Assembly (NCBI RefSeq): GCF_029784135.1
Contig: NC_073746.1
Location: 116,992,035-117,056,034 of the forward strand
Origin: Toxorhynchites rutilus septentrionalis
Lineage: Eukaryota; Arthropoda; Insecta; Diptera; Culicidae
Length of the DNA: 64,000 nucleotides
Reading direction: 5' to 3'
The notes below the pieces were generated by a model that had not been told where the DNA came from, searched no databases, and saw only the letters and a program-made list of their open reading frames with translations. The position numbers and the translations under genes are program-made. Positions 44,201 through 54,188 of this stretch are shown one piece after another; within the stretch, counting starts at the first letter, position 1; each line of letters starts with the position of its first letter.

Positions 44201-44938
44201 ATTGCTGAATTGGCAGCAATACATTGGGCGCTGGACAGCGTCGCCTCACGACCTGTTGAACACTATTACATTGTAACGGATAGTCTTAGCTCTGTCGAAG
44301 CTATCCGTTCAGTGAGGCCGGAAAAGCACTCGCCGTACTTCCTTGAGAGAATACGAGAAATTTTGAGTGCTTTATCCAGACGTTGTTATGTCATTACCTT
44401 TGTTTGGGTCCCTTCACATTGCTCAATTCTGGGCAATGAGAGGGCTGACTCATTAGCAAAGGTAGGTGCAATTGAAGGCGATATTTATCAGCGTCAAATC
44501 GCCTTCAATGAATTTTATTCTTTAGTCCGCAAAAATACCATAGTTAACTGGCAACGCAAATGGAACGAAGATGAATTGGGCCGGTGGCTCCACTCGATTA
44601 TCTCTAAGGTTAGCCTTAAACCATGGTTCAAAAGTCTGGACTTGAGTCGGGACTTTATTCGCACCTTCTCCCGACTCATGTCCAATCACTGTTCGTTAGA
44701 TGCGCTACTCTTTCGTATTAATCTTGCCGACAACAATCTTTGTGTTTGTGGCCAAGGTTACCACGACATCGAGCACGTTGTTTGGTCGTGCGAGCTGTAT
44801 CTTGTCGCCAGATCGAATTTAGTTCGGGCCCGAGGAAGGCAGCCCATGGTGCCGGTGAGAGATGTGTTGGCTCGGTTAGACCTTGATTACATGTCCCAAA
44901 TATATGTATTCCTTAAAGCTATCGATCTTCGTGTGTGA
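41264..44938 (+). CDS. LINE-A ORF2 polyprotein, copy 3 (1224 aa)
   Basis: Same domains as 16110-19784 with all catalytic motifs kept. Four residues differ from copies 1 and 2: DLIIMYRT versus DLIMLYRT (two changes), SAAITHLI versus SAAKTHLI, and FFVRCTV versus FFIRCTV. All lie between RT and RNase H. Copies 1 and 2 agree with each other at these sites. Confidence 0.94.
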   Translation: MSNLNREVGDITVLQWNCRSLIPKLDTFKFLIHKLNCDVFALSETWLSSQNDLSFHDFNIIRLDRDDRYGGVLLGINKCHSFFRIDLPSIGGIEAVACHANIRGKDLCIVSLYWPPRAAVSRKQLVDMCSLLPEPRLILEDFNSHGTAWGEPYDDNRSSLIYDLCNSFNMTVLNTGETTRVPKPPANPSALDLSLCSNSLSLDCKWNVIQDPNGSDHLPIKITITNGLNSSESINMAYDLTRHIDWKKYADAIALAINSRDGLPPLEEYNFISRLIYDSAVRAQTKPIPGSTIRRRPPNPWWDSQCSKLYGDKSNAFKAFRKRGTIENFQTYLDLENQFKNLIKGKKRAYWRNFVGGLSRETSMKKLWTVARNMRNRSSSNESEEYSHRWIFNFARKVCPDSAPVQKIVRDIPHDRCDLDSEFSMVEFSLALLSCNNSAPGSDRIKFNLLKNLPDVAKHRLLNLFNRFLENNIVPDDWRQVRVIAIQKPGKPASDFNSYRPIAMLSCIRKLLEKMILLRLDRWVETNGLLSDTQYGFRRGKGTNDCLALLSSEIQMAYAEKKQMASVFLDIKGAFDSVSIEVLSDKLQSRGLPPLLNNMLYNLLCEKHLNFSHGDSAVSRVSYMGLPQGSCLSPLLYNFYVSDIDNCLTQNCSLRQLADDGVVSVVGSNESDLQESLQDTLNNFSTWAIGLGIEFSTEKTEMVVFSRKHKPAKPKLQLLGKPITHAMSFKYLGVWFDSKCTWGAHIRYLSKKCQQRINFLRTITGTWWGAHPEDLIIMYRTTILSVMEYGSFCFQSAAITHLIKLERIQYLCLRIALGCMPSTHTMSLEVLAGLLPLKDRFNLLSLRFFVRCTVMNPLVIGNFEQLIELNFHSGFMSSYHEFISMQVDPSSYIPNRVCFPDYINSSVHFDLSMKQDIHGYSDYQRSRIAPTIFDEKYGGINCDNMYFTDGSTINESTGFGVFNEFFSTSHSLQNPCSVYIAELAAIHWALDSVASRPVEHYYIVTDSLSSVEAIRSVRPEKHSPYFLERIREILSALSRRCYVITFVWVPSHCSILGNERADSLAKVGAIEGDIYQRQIAFNEFYSLVRKNTIVNWQRKWNEDELGRWLHSIISKVSLKPWFKSLDLSRDFIRTFSRLMSNHCSLDALLFRINLADNNLCVCGQGYHDIEHVVWSCELYLVARSNLVRARGRQPMVPVRDVLARLDLDYMSQIYVFLKAIDLRV

Positions 44939-45303
44939 TTGTCCTTATACCCTTAGTTTTTCCTTTTCCTTTTCCTTTGTGAGAGATCGGATCCCTTCTT
45001 AAGAATAAGATGAAATGTAAATACATATTAGATATAAGATAGGTTTAAGAATTGAGTGTGATGAGTGTGATTGAGAGTGTGAGTGTGATCATTGTCAACA
45101 TATCCTCATATCCCCTCCTTTTCCTGAAGAAAATATGTCACCCTTCTAAACTCGAGTTGACCGCGAGTAATCGGTTTCCTATATTATTAACATTAGAATT
45201 AAGGAAAAATGTATATATACTAGTAACAATACAGTAAGGAGTTCGGCTCCTTTAAACCTATGTAACTGAGCCTGTAAAAATAAACGATTTAAATAAAAAA
45301 AAA
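44939..45303 (+). other. LINE-A copy 3 3' UTR and A-run
   Basis: Same as the other two copies; followed by TTAACAAGCG. Confidence 0.85.
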
Positions 45304-45313
45304 TTAACAAGCG

Positions 45314-47142
45314 TGACGTGGCACGCTCGGAAATACGTTGCATAAGGTTGACGAAGCTCTGGTTTACTCCAAGAGCTAGCATCGTACGGTGTAGGAAACG
45401 GTGTGAGACCCGATCGAACGCGTGGTCTAAATCATAGGAGATTAACTTCCCTCTACTTTTTATCGCAGTGAGTTCGGCTATCCGGTCTTTTATTGACAGC
45501 GTGGCTTCGAATATCGAGCGGCCAGGGTTGCAGCTCTTCTGCACTTCGCACGGTAAACGATGATTTCCAAGCACGTGTTCTAGTCGTGTTTTCATTATTC
45601 GACCGAGGATTTTAAAATCCACATTTAACAGTGTTATCGGTCGGTACGCTTTTGCAGTATCCTCTCCGCTCCGTTTTTTTACGAGTACGATGGTTCCACT
45701 TACGAACTCTACGGGCAGATCGGTAGTCATAGCTTCGTTGAGCACTAGATTTAGCTCTCTATGTATCACACCAAAAGCTCTCTGATACAGTTCTTTCGGT
45801 AAACCATCTGCACCGGGCGATTTCTTTGCTGCCGAAGTTTTTATCGCATGGAGTATCTCGGCGGTGGTTATGTCTGCCATCAACGCCGTGTTTGCTTCGT
45901 CATTTTCAGGAATCGCTCTGTCACATTCGAACCTATCGCCCCCTTCTTCTCTTCTTTCTGTTGCTGTGTAGAGTCCTCTAAAATATGCTAACATGTGACT
46001 CTCGATTTGTTCAGCGCTTTGCAATGAATCGCCTCTCTCGTTTTTCAATTTAGTGATGGTTGTTTTTTTTCGTCTTCGTTCTCCCAGCTGGTATGTGGAG
46101 ATGCTTTCGCCAGCTACCATAGTGTCGTTGATTCTCATGAAGCTTTTTGAGAATTCACGCTGCAGCGTCAGCATTTGAGCTTTTATATGATTTATCGTGT
46201 TTATCATGGCAGGATTTCGAAAATATTCGTCATATGCGAGACGAAGCTGCACGTATAATCGTTGATGTTTTGTCTGAAATTCGTTGTAGACTTCTCGGGA
46301 CTTCCAACGAAAGAACGCTTTGATTTTTGGCTTCGCGCAAGCTAGCCACCATGTTATCCAGCTGGGAAAGTTTCTTCTTTGCCGAGTCCAGAACTGCCAC
46401 CGAATCTGAAGCTCGTTGATGTTCTCATTTGAAAGAAGATGAGGGCGGAGGCACCAAAAACCCCGGCCATGTGCATTGCTGAGTTCGGGGAGGCATATTC
46501 GCGCTGTAAGAGCTTTGTGATCTGTGAAAGAGCATACATGAGTGGCGGCGCTCCTCAGTTGCTCACAGAGTCCATTACTGACGTACATGCGATCGAGCCT
46601 GGATACGTGGGCGCAGGGGTTGTGGGATAGAGCCTAACCCAGATATCGTGCAGCTGTAGTTGCCGCACCGTCGCTTGTAGAGCGGGACTCGTGTTTAAGT
46701 GTGTGGCGTCGTTTGGTCGGAGTACGCAATTGAAATCTCCGGCGAGAATCACGTGCTCGGTGTTGTGTCGGAGATAGTATGCGATCGTACCGTTGAAGAA
46801 ACGCTCTCTCTCAGCCCGCATGGCTGTTCCCGATGGTGCGTATATATTGCAAAGTGTCGTGTTTTGCACTCTCAGTGCGATGAGGCGTCCATCCAGGCTC
46901 TTTTCGACATGCGAAAATTGGATGTGTTCTTTTACAGCTATTGCTGTCCCCCTTCTGGCGTGGTCCACATTACACACAATTTTATATCCTGGGAGAGTTA
47001 GGTGCTCGTTCTCCACCTCTTGAAGAAAGACGATGTCAAGTTCCATCGTGCGAACAAAAGTTCGGAGAGCGTCAAGTTTGGTCTGATTTGTTATCGTGTT
47101 TATATTAAGCGTCGCGATGTTATAGCTGACGAAACGACTCAT
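45314..47142 (-). pseudogene. LINE-B ORF2 5' part, copy 3, frameshifted
   Basis: Same as 3613-5441, with the shared endonuclease frameshift. One residue differs from copies 1 and 2 (YQRAFGVIH versus YQRACGVIH). Confidence 0.85.
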
Positions 47143-48335
47143 TTTTGTGTCGGTTCACCCCGCTCGTCGTCGCTCTCTTCTCGCCGTTTCTTACCCGGCG
47201 GTCGTGTTCGAAGTGTTCGATTACTGGCTGAGGTGGATAACGAATCAGTTTCGTGGCCATCGGATTTGCCACTAGCAGTTTTGCGTACCACTCCGCCACT
47301 AGCAGGGGGTCTTTGAACCTGTATAACGTTCAGTGATCCACAATCCGATGGCTGAGTCGCACTTAGTAATGCGGGAAAAGCGGATATATTTGCGGTGAAG
47401 CTGGCGCTTCGGCTGGTAGTTGAAGTCGACGAAGTATCTGTTTCGTTACCGTCGTGTTTCTCGTTGCTAGATTTTTGAAATAATGCGCTGCTAGTATGGG
47501 GTCGTTGAGTTTGTGCCTCGTTCCATGACCCACTTTCCGAACGCTGAATTCTGCTAGGTGAGGCGTGTCGTGCCGATTGGTCTGATTCCACATCTACGGA
47601 GCTCGAAGGGGGTTTCAGTAGCTGTTGTTTTTGTCTCGGTGGTGGCATCGAGTTTGCAGACTCTGACAGTCTTTGGTTTAGTGTCGGCAGCTTTGATTTT
47701 TTTGTTGCTCGCGTTGCTGGGGCAGGCTGTTTCGCAGCATCAGCATAAGATTTCTGCACTTGCAGCTTTTTGTTCTGGGCGCACGTAACTCCATTATGTA
47801 TGAAGTCGCGACAGTGACGGCAGGTTTGTTGTTGTCCGAAGTACGACAGGAGAGTGCGCTCGCCATCTATCGTTACCCACGACTCAATGTTCCGCTTCAC
47901 TACCATCTTCGCAACACGGATACCAGTGGCTATGCCCGGGAAGTATAAATCAGAGCCGCATATTTGCTCTTGTACGGATATGACCTCCCCGAAGTTGCTC
48001 AGGAATTCAGCAATTTTTTGGATGGTGACTCTCTCGGGCAGATCGAATATTTTTACCTCGACCGCTCCATCCTCCATCGTAATGCGTAGACGGTACTTCT
48101 TCCCATCTGTATTTACTTCGTGTTTGTTATCGTTTTCATCGCAAATTTTCTTCGCTAGCTCTGGACTGACGACCTTTACGAATGCGCATCCTTGTGTTCT
48201 ACTGCACTGTATACGTGTGACTTCTCCTTGCTTCAACCCGAGTACTGTACCACAGAATTCGTGAATTCTTGGATAGTCTGGTTTCTTTGGTAGGTTCGCA
48301 TATTCAATGCGAAACGTGTTCTCGCGGCGGTTCAT
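47139..48335 (-). CDS. LINE-B ORF1 protein, copy 3 (398 aa)
   Basis: Same as 5438-6634, with ATG at 48335 and the ATGA overlap with ORF2. Confidence 0.82.
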   Translation of the reverse strand: MNRRENTFRIEYANLPKKPDYPRIHEFCGTVLGLKQGEVTRIQCSRTQGCAFVKVVSPELAKKICDENDNKHEVNTDGKKYRLRITMEDGAVEVKIFDLPERVTIQKIAEFLSNFGEVISVQEQICGSDLYFPGIATGIRVAKMVVKRNIESWVTIDGERTLLSYFGQQQTCRHCRDFIHNGVTCAQNKKLQVQKSYADAAKQPAPATRATKKSKLPTLNQRLSESANSMPPPRQKQQLLKPPSSSVDVESDQSARHASPSRIQRSESGSWNEAQTQRPHTSSALFQKSSNEKHDGNETDTSSTSTTSRSASFTANISAFPALLSATQPSDCGSLNVIQVQRPPASGGVVRKTASGKSDGHETDSLSTSASNRTLRTRPPGKKRREESDDERGEPTQK

Positions 48336-48488
48336 CACAGAGTCGCCTCACGCGATGACACACAACGGCTCACCGTTGCAATGTGAGAAAAACTTGTATT
48401 TACTTCGAATATAGTTTTAGATCGACCTTCGTGTAAGCGATATCAAAGCGCGTCTGCTCAGCACGAAAGTTGAGCGCTAACGCTCAGC

Positions 48489-48741
48489 GTAATTGATTTT
48501 TGGAGACTTGACCTACATCGAGGAACTGTGCTACACACCGTCTACAGCTCCAATCATGGTATTGGATATCATCGGTGACATTAACGCATTCATAGTGATA
48601 CCACTTATCGCATTCGTCACATTGGACCATTCTGCTATGGTCCAACTCTCCACATTCTCCACAACTTGCTCCATTCGCCCCCCGAGAACTTTTCCTGTCT
48701 TTATCTGGCTTGTTCGTCGCGCCGGTGTTTCTGGATAACAT
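48489..48741 (-). pseudogene. BEL-A gag N-terminus with PHD finger, copy 3
   Basis: Identical in translation to 6788-7040. It lies next to the outermost LTR, so this is the original 5' end of the array. Confidence 0.8.
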
Positions 48742-48774
48742 CTTCAACCAGATAATTAAACGGAAATTTTAATT

Positions 48775-49317
48775 TGTTGCGAATTAATCGAAACAATTTC
48801 CGTAAATTTAACAGAATTTATTATGACGTTAAATTTTCCCTGTAATTGTTTGTACATATAGGTTTAGCCTAATTTGTTTAGCAATTGCATTTATATTTAC
48901 TCACGTTTAGTGCGTAATTTACTCGTTTAAGTTATCTGGTTTATGGTACTCAATTCAATCTATTTCTGTATCTACTATATCTATAGTAGCTTCAATTAAC
49001 GAACATTAGGTATAAGGTTAACTAAATGAAATGTATTGGTTAAGAAATTCACCTGGTCGTAAAAATAAGAGTCACTGAATTCGATTCAGTTTCGAAGCTA
49101 ATTGGACTCGTTATTTCTTTTGATCCAATTCACTATGTAATTCCAATATTAATACAACAATAATATAAAAATTTCAGGTGAATTTCAAGAATTCGCTCTA
49201 TCCAAACCTTCTCTATTGTTTTCTAAATTTGAGATGTATTATCTGTCAAACGGTTATAATCCGTTGTTGATCTCGGGTGTTGTTGATGGATGAGCTTGGT
49301 TGCCAAAGGGCGTAACA
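48775..49317 (-). repeat. BEL-A LTR c (outer 5' LTR of the array)
   Basis: Ends with GGGCGTAACA at 49317 on the plus strand and then passes directly into unrelated DNA, with no polypurine tract. It is identical to LTRs a and b up to about 48936, then differs by about a dozen substitutions and a 7-bp insertion. This is the original 5' LTR. Confidence 0.87.
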
Positions 49318-49545
49318 TGCAGCTTAAATCGCAATATTTCATCTCTCCTCTCTCATTGCTGATCAATGATCGCTGTAATAATTATGTTCTATATTTTATT
49401 CAGTGGATCATTCACAGCCTGTTTTGATTACCTTGTCACACACATACATGCATTATCGTATGGATACCTTTGTGAAGCTAGAAAGACTGCGTCAGTAGAG
49501 CTTAAGATACCACTTGGAGAAGAGTGATTTTGATGTGTGCTATTG
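49318..49545. other. Flanking DNA between array and DNA transposon
   Basis: AT-rich, no gene or repeat recognised. It begins TGCAGCTTAA, which would hold one half of the BEL-A target duplication if the left end of the array were known. Confidence 0.5.
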
Positions 49546-50400
49546 TGCAATTCCAAATGAAATCGTCCAAAAAATGCAGATTTCAAAAACATGTATTTTT
49601 GATTCGAATAAAAGTTTGTATTCCGTTTGGGTTAGAGGAAATATGAGTTTTCCACAGCAATTGGGAATTTTTTGACTCAAGCGTAACTTTTGAAAAGGGC
49701 GTATCGATTTTAGTAGGAGAAATCTTTGATTATTTATTTCTAAAAAACTATGAGTCGTACCGAAATAGTGTCTTTGAAAGAGTTATGGCGTATTGATGTC
49801 TAAACATGAAAAAAATATACAACGAGAAAAAAACAATTTTTATTTACAAAAAAAAAAAAAACTTTAATTTGCAATATCCAAAATCCATATTTTTAAATTT
49901 TTTTAAAAATTTTTTCATATAAAATAGAAGTCATGTAGAAAATTTCAAAAATGGGTCCAAGATGGTAAAACTATTTTCGACGAACTTTGTGGAACATCGA
50001 ATTTTTATGAATTTCCGAAACTTCGAAATTTTGTATCTTAACAATCAGTTTTGGCTACAAATTCCCATGTGATTTAAAACGAAAAAGCTCATTATAAACC
50101 TCTTTCTAAATGTAGCCATTCTCGAGATATTTAAAAAAAAAACATTTTTAATTTATTGTCTTTTCATAGTAATATATTCCCTTTTAATATGTTTGTCGTG
50201 TTATACCGTCATGTTAATGAAATTTTATGAATTTGCTTAAATTTCAACAACTTTTCCAAATACATCATTATGGTAAAAATATATGTTTAGGAGTTACGTT
50301 GAAAAACATTTGAAGACATGTGGGTTAACACAAAACGTAGCGATATTAAAAAATCTTTTTTTATCTTAGTACAAACTTTTAACATATTATTCGTGTTACA
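49546..50400 (+). repeat. Left terminal inverted repeat of the DNA transposon
   Basis: About 855 bp, pairing with 52556-54188. Very A/T-rich with A-runs around 49845-49862. Confidence 0.8.
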
Positions 50401-50521
50401 CAATCAAAACACGGACAGTAGAATTGAAATCCCAACAACAAATACACCTTGTTGATTCAACCGGATGTTATGGGTACAAATATAATTAACTTGTTTACGT
50501 TATGCCTAGATTATACCTGAA

Positions 50522-50638
50522 GTCAGGTATCTCTAAGCTACCTCTGTATAGGTATATAAAGTCAGGTACCTTTAAGCTACCTCTGTACAGGTATATAAAG
50601 TCAGGTACCTTTAAGGTACCTCTATAATGTATATAAAG
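50522..50638 (+). promoter_or_regulatory. Three 39-bp repeats, each with a TATA box
   Basis: GTCAGGTA recurs at 50522, 50561 and 50600. TATATAAAG recurs at 50553-50561, 50592-50600 and 50630-50638. The last TATA box is the best placed for the transposase start. Confidence 0.7.
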
Positions 50639-50667
50639 TTACTCATATTCAAACATCGTTCATCAGT
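50632..50667 (+). promoter_or_regulatory. Core promoter of the transposase gene (TATA plus initiator)
   Basis: TATAAA at 50632-50637 and an arthropod-type initiator TCAGT at 50663-50667, with about 33 bases from the TATA start to the initiator A. The ATG at 50708 follows 43 bases later. Confidence 0.65.
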
Positions 50668-50707
50668 CGAACAATCTTCCTTATATAGTGAATAACAGTA
50701 TACCACA

Positions 50708-52370
50708 ATGGACTACAAAAATTTTTTTTCGTGTTGTAGACCGTTTCCGAAAAACGGTAAGAAATGTTCATCTGAAAAAAGTTTCTTAACCGTGTCAACG
50801 ATTGAGAAACTTAAGTCAATGGGATGCAATATCCTCTTAGATACATCTTTAAAAAACACAGAGATAACAGGATCAGAAAAAGTTAGAATTTTAACAGTCT
50901 TGGTCCGTGCAAAAAATGGAAGAAGAATTTGGCGTTAATAAATATATGGCAATTCAAGCCAAAAAACTGGCAAATGAAAAAGGTGTATTGTCGACGCCAC
51001 ATAGCAAATATGGACCAAGTTTAAGTGAAGATGTTAAAAATTATGTTTCAGAATTTTATATTGACGACGAAAGGAGAAAGAGACTATGTTTCTGTAGCCA
51101 AAGATGGGAAGCGTTAACACATCCAAAAAAGGTTATTAATAACATCATTACGGGAAACTTTCAACAGATTTAAGGAACTTAATCCAAATTGCAAAATTGG
51201 ATTTAGCTCTTTTGCATCAATGCGTCCGAAGCATTGCAAATTGCTGAGTAGTTCCGGAAATCATAACGTTTGTGTTTGTACATTCCATGAAAATGTAAAT
51301 CTTATGCTTCATAGTCTCAAAAAATATTCCTTTAACATTGAATGCAAAGAATATATGGTAAAAATACTATGTAACATATCAAATAGATCAAAATACTGTT
51401 ACCTTCGTGAATGTAAAAAAATGCCCAACAATGGACGAGTTTGGAAACTGATTCTAGATGAGCTTCAGGAACGCAATTTAATTGAAATCATCTATGCACA
51501 ATAGATTTCTACTGATCGATGCGACATAGAAACTCTTGTAAAACCGGTGAATGAATTTGTATCGTATTTTTGCAAAAAAATAGAAAAATTACTTACTCAT
51601 GATTACATTTAAACACAACAGTCCACATTTCTTAACATTATAAAAGCTAATTTGCAAGAAAATGAGGTTGTTGTGATTTGCGATTATTCCGAAAATTATT
51701 CATTTGTGCTTCAAGATGAAGTTCATAGTCATCACTGGAACAATGATCAAGCAACAATCCATCCATTAGTTGTTTGTTATAGAGATGAAAAAGGTTCTCT
51801 GGCAAATTTAAGCTTTGTAGTTATATCTGAAGTTTTAAGTCATGACACAATAGCTGTGCAAGTATTTATTTCTAAATTGGTAACATTTTGAAACAACAAA
51901 TGCAGGTAAAAAGAATAAAATTCATGTCGGATGGTGCTGCATCCCAGTATAAAAATTGGAAACATTTTGGGAGTTTAAGTTAGTTTAAATCGACATTGTT
52001 AGTTTAAACACGACATTGACGCTGAATGGCATTTTTTGCAATTGGTGGTACATTAAAACGGATGGCAACAAGAGCTAGTTTGGCTAGGCAGCATGGACAT
52101 CCGATTACGAGTGCAAAAACGTTATTTGACTGGGCTAGCAAGCGAAAAGAAGACTATCTTACCAATTTGTCATTTTCATATATGTCACAAGAAGAACATG
52201 ATCAGGGTGTGGAAGAGTTGAGTAGCATGTATGATTACACCAAACAAATTTCAGGTACCCAAAAGTATCATTCTTTTGTACCTGTATCCGAGAATGAAAT
52301 AGCAGCAAAGTTGTACTCTAACGACAATGCAGCAAGTTATCATAATGTGTATAGAAATATAAGAAAATAA
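50708..52370 (+). pseudogene. Transposase pseudogene of the long-TIR DNA transposon
   Basis: ATG 50708 sits in a good CACAATGG context. The frame opens MDYKNFFSCCRPF, shifts at about 50907-50938 (MEEEFGVNKYMAIQAKKLA), shifts again near 51070, has a TAA at 51115-51117, then reads IGFSSFASMRPKHCKLLSSS and NVCVCTFHENVNLML, with more stops at about 51502 and 51609. MSDGAASQYKNWKHF lies at about 51924, and GGTLKRMATRASLARQHG reads open from 52026 to 52370. The order RPK-C-SSG-H-VCVCT, SDG-QYKN, GGT-KR resembles a transposase-like family widespread in animals that I recall but cannot name with confidence. Confidence 0.65.
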
Positions 52371-52555
52371 TGAAAAAATTAAATTATATAAAACAACATT
52401 GTTGGTTGATAAAAATAAATGTTGATAAAAAATAAATGCTAAAAATTCTAGTATTATTATTAGTATCTCTTAAACTCCGATAAATATAGGAATTATTTGA
52501 CCAAATTGTAGAGAATTACATTTTTTCCTTTTATAAATGTTGTGTTCTGTTGGCG

Positions 52556-54188
52556 CAACGTGTATAACATGTTAAAAGTTTGTATTAAGATAAAAAAAAC
52601 ATTTTTTAATATCGCTACGTTTTATATTAACTCAAATGAGTTCAATTGATTTTCAACGTAACTCCTAAACATGTATTTTTACCATGATGATGTATTTGGA
52701 AAAGTTGTTGGAAATTATAAGCAAATTCATAAAATTTCATGAACATGACGGTATAACACGACAAACATACTAAAAGGGAATATTTACTATAAAAAAGACA
52801 ATAGATACGAAATATGTTTCAAAATATCTCGAGAATGGCTGCATTTAGAAGGATATTTATAATGAGCTTTTATGTTTTAAATCACATGAGAATTTGTGGC
52901 TAAAAATGATCATTAACATACAAAAATTCGAAGTTTCGAAAATTCATAAAAATTCGATGTTCCACAAAGTTCGTCAAAAATAGTTTTACCATCTTGGACC
53001 CATTTTTTGAATTTTCTACATGACTTCTATTTTATATGAAAAAAATAAAAAAAAATTAAAAAATACGTACAGGGCGGACTCGATTATATACATTTTTTGA
53101 TTTATTTTCACTGTATATGTATAATCGAGCCAAAAAAAATTTTTTAATTGTTTTTTTTTGCATGTATTTTTCGTTTTTTTTGAATAAAAGAAGAATTTCA
53201 TTTTTGATTCATCCCCTTAAAGTCAGAAAACACCTTTCTCATATGAAAAAAATAATTTTATACAGATTCTTTCAGGAGGTGATAGACGATCATATTTGAT
53301 GAAAAAAATCCTTCTAGGCATATGTTCGAATTTTAACAATGACAGAGTTATAGAACTTTTTTTTTGTTCTGTTACTTTCATTTGAAAGATGAGAAAATTT
53401 AGCACAGGATATAGTAGTGGAACATCTAAATTAGTGGATTTCAATAAGATTTTGGAACTGAAAAACTTAAACGTTTATAATTTTAATGTGTTATTATTAA
53501 TTTTATTCTAAAAAAATATTCTCAGCTTGATTGTTTCTATCAATTGAATTGAAGCTCTCTAACTGCTCTACAATTTGTTCTTTGACACCAAATTTCTATC
53601 TTTCTTAGTTTGGCTGTAATATCGGTATAAACAATTCCTGGTGAAAATTCAAGCAATCTCTTCAACAATCACGATTTTTACCCCATTGTACATGTAATAG
53701 CCACTTAAATTTAACCTGAACGTAGAAAGGTTACATTTCTTCTGGAAATAAGTCATATTTGAAATACAGAAAACAAAATTTTTTTTCCAAACTGTATATA
53801 ATCGAGTCCAAAATCGCATATAATCGGGTCTGTATATAATCTAGTCCGACCTGTATTTTGGATATTGCAAATTAAAGTTTTTTTTGTAAATAAAAAAAGA
53901 GTACTAATTTTTTTCTCAGTGTATATTTTTTCCTGTTTAGACATCAATACGCTATAACTCTTTCAAAGACACTAATTCGGTACGACTCATAGTTTTTGAG
54001 ATATAAATTATCAAAGATTTCTCCTACTAAAATCGATATGCCCTTTTCAAAAGTTACGCTTGAGTCAAAAAAAAAAATCCCAATTGCTGTGGGAAACACA
54101 TATTTCCTTCAACCCAAACGCAATACAAACTTTCATTCGAATCAAAAATACTCATGTTTTGTCATTTGTCGATTTTATTTGGAATTGC
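52556..54188 (-). repeat. Right terminal inverted repeat of the DNA transposon, split by a MITE
   Basis: Inverse of 49546-50400, in two parts: 52556-53067 and 53856-54188. Confidence 0.8.
53070..53853. mobile_element. 784-bp MITE, pogo/Tc1-mariner-like
   Basis: Tips are CAGGGCGGACTCGATTATAT on the left and its inverse (CAGGTCGGACTAGATTATAT read on the minus strand) on the right. TA lies on both sides (53068-53069 and 53854-53855). The opposite arm of the host transposon supplies a diverged uninterrupted version of the site. The right end repeats the ATATAATCGRGTC motif three times. No coding capacity. Confidence 0.85.

Larger units (their letters stand above)
39210..45303 (+). mobile_element. 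LINE-A copy 3, full-length
   Basis: Bounded by TTAACAAGCG at 39200-39209 and 45304-45313. Structure is identical to copy 2, with a few base changes and one extra T in a 5' UTR T-run. Confidence 0.93.
45304..48488 (-). mobile_element. LINE-B copy 3, 5' portion
   Basis: Equivalent to 3603-6787. It starts at 48488 beside GTAATT (48489-48494). It has no extra insertion; the T-run used by Helitron-like element i is eight long here too. Confidence 0.88.
1..49317. repeat. Tandem array of nested retrotransposon units (period about 16.55 kb)
   Basis: The same order of parts recurs: LINE-A, LINE-B 5' part, BEL-A PHD-gag, LTR, BEL-A pol, BEL-A gag, LINE-B 3' part, LINE-A. LINE-A ends at 3602, 20149 and 45303. 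The first spacing is 16,547 bp. The second is 25,154 bp, which falls back to about 16,547 once the two unit-specific insertions (1,977 and 6,630 bp including duplicated target bases) are subtracted. Units are nearly identical, differing by scattered single bases and homopolymer lengths. The left unit is cut by the window edge; the right edge of the array is the LTR end at 49317. Confidence 0.93.
49546..54188 (+). mobile_element. Decayed DNA transposon with about 0.85-kb terminal inverted repeats
   Basis: The left arm (49546 to about 50400) is repeated inverted at about 52556-54188; the right arm is enlarged by a MITE. Matching landmarks include GCAATTCCAAAT at the tips, a TTTGATTCGAAT block, the CAATTGGGA/TCCCAATTG pair and ATGTTAAAAGTTTGTA at the inner ends. 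Arms differ by many substitutions, so the element is old. The middle holds a promoter and a broken transposase gene. The target duplication is not clear. Superfamily not assigned; long inverted repeats would fit Sola-like elements, but this is a guess. Confidence 0.8.

Noticed and set aside
1..49317. The repeated units as an assembly duplication
   Set aside because: Units carry private base changes, different homopolymer lengths, hybrid versus outer LTRs, and one unit-specific insertion each with matching empty sites. Collapse or expansion errors remain possible for exact unit number, so long reads are still the deciding test.
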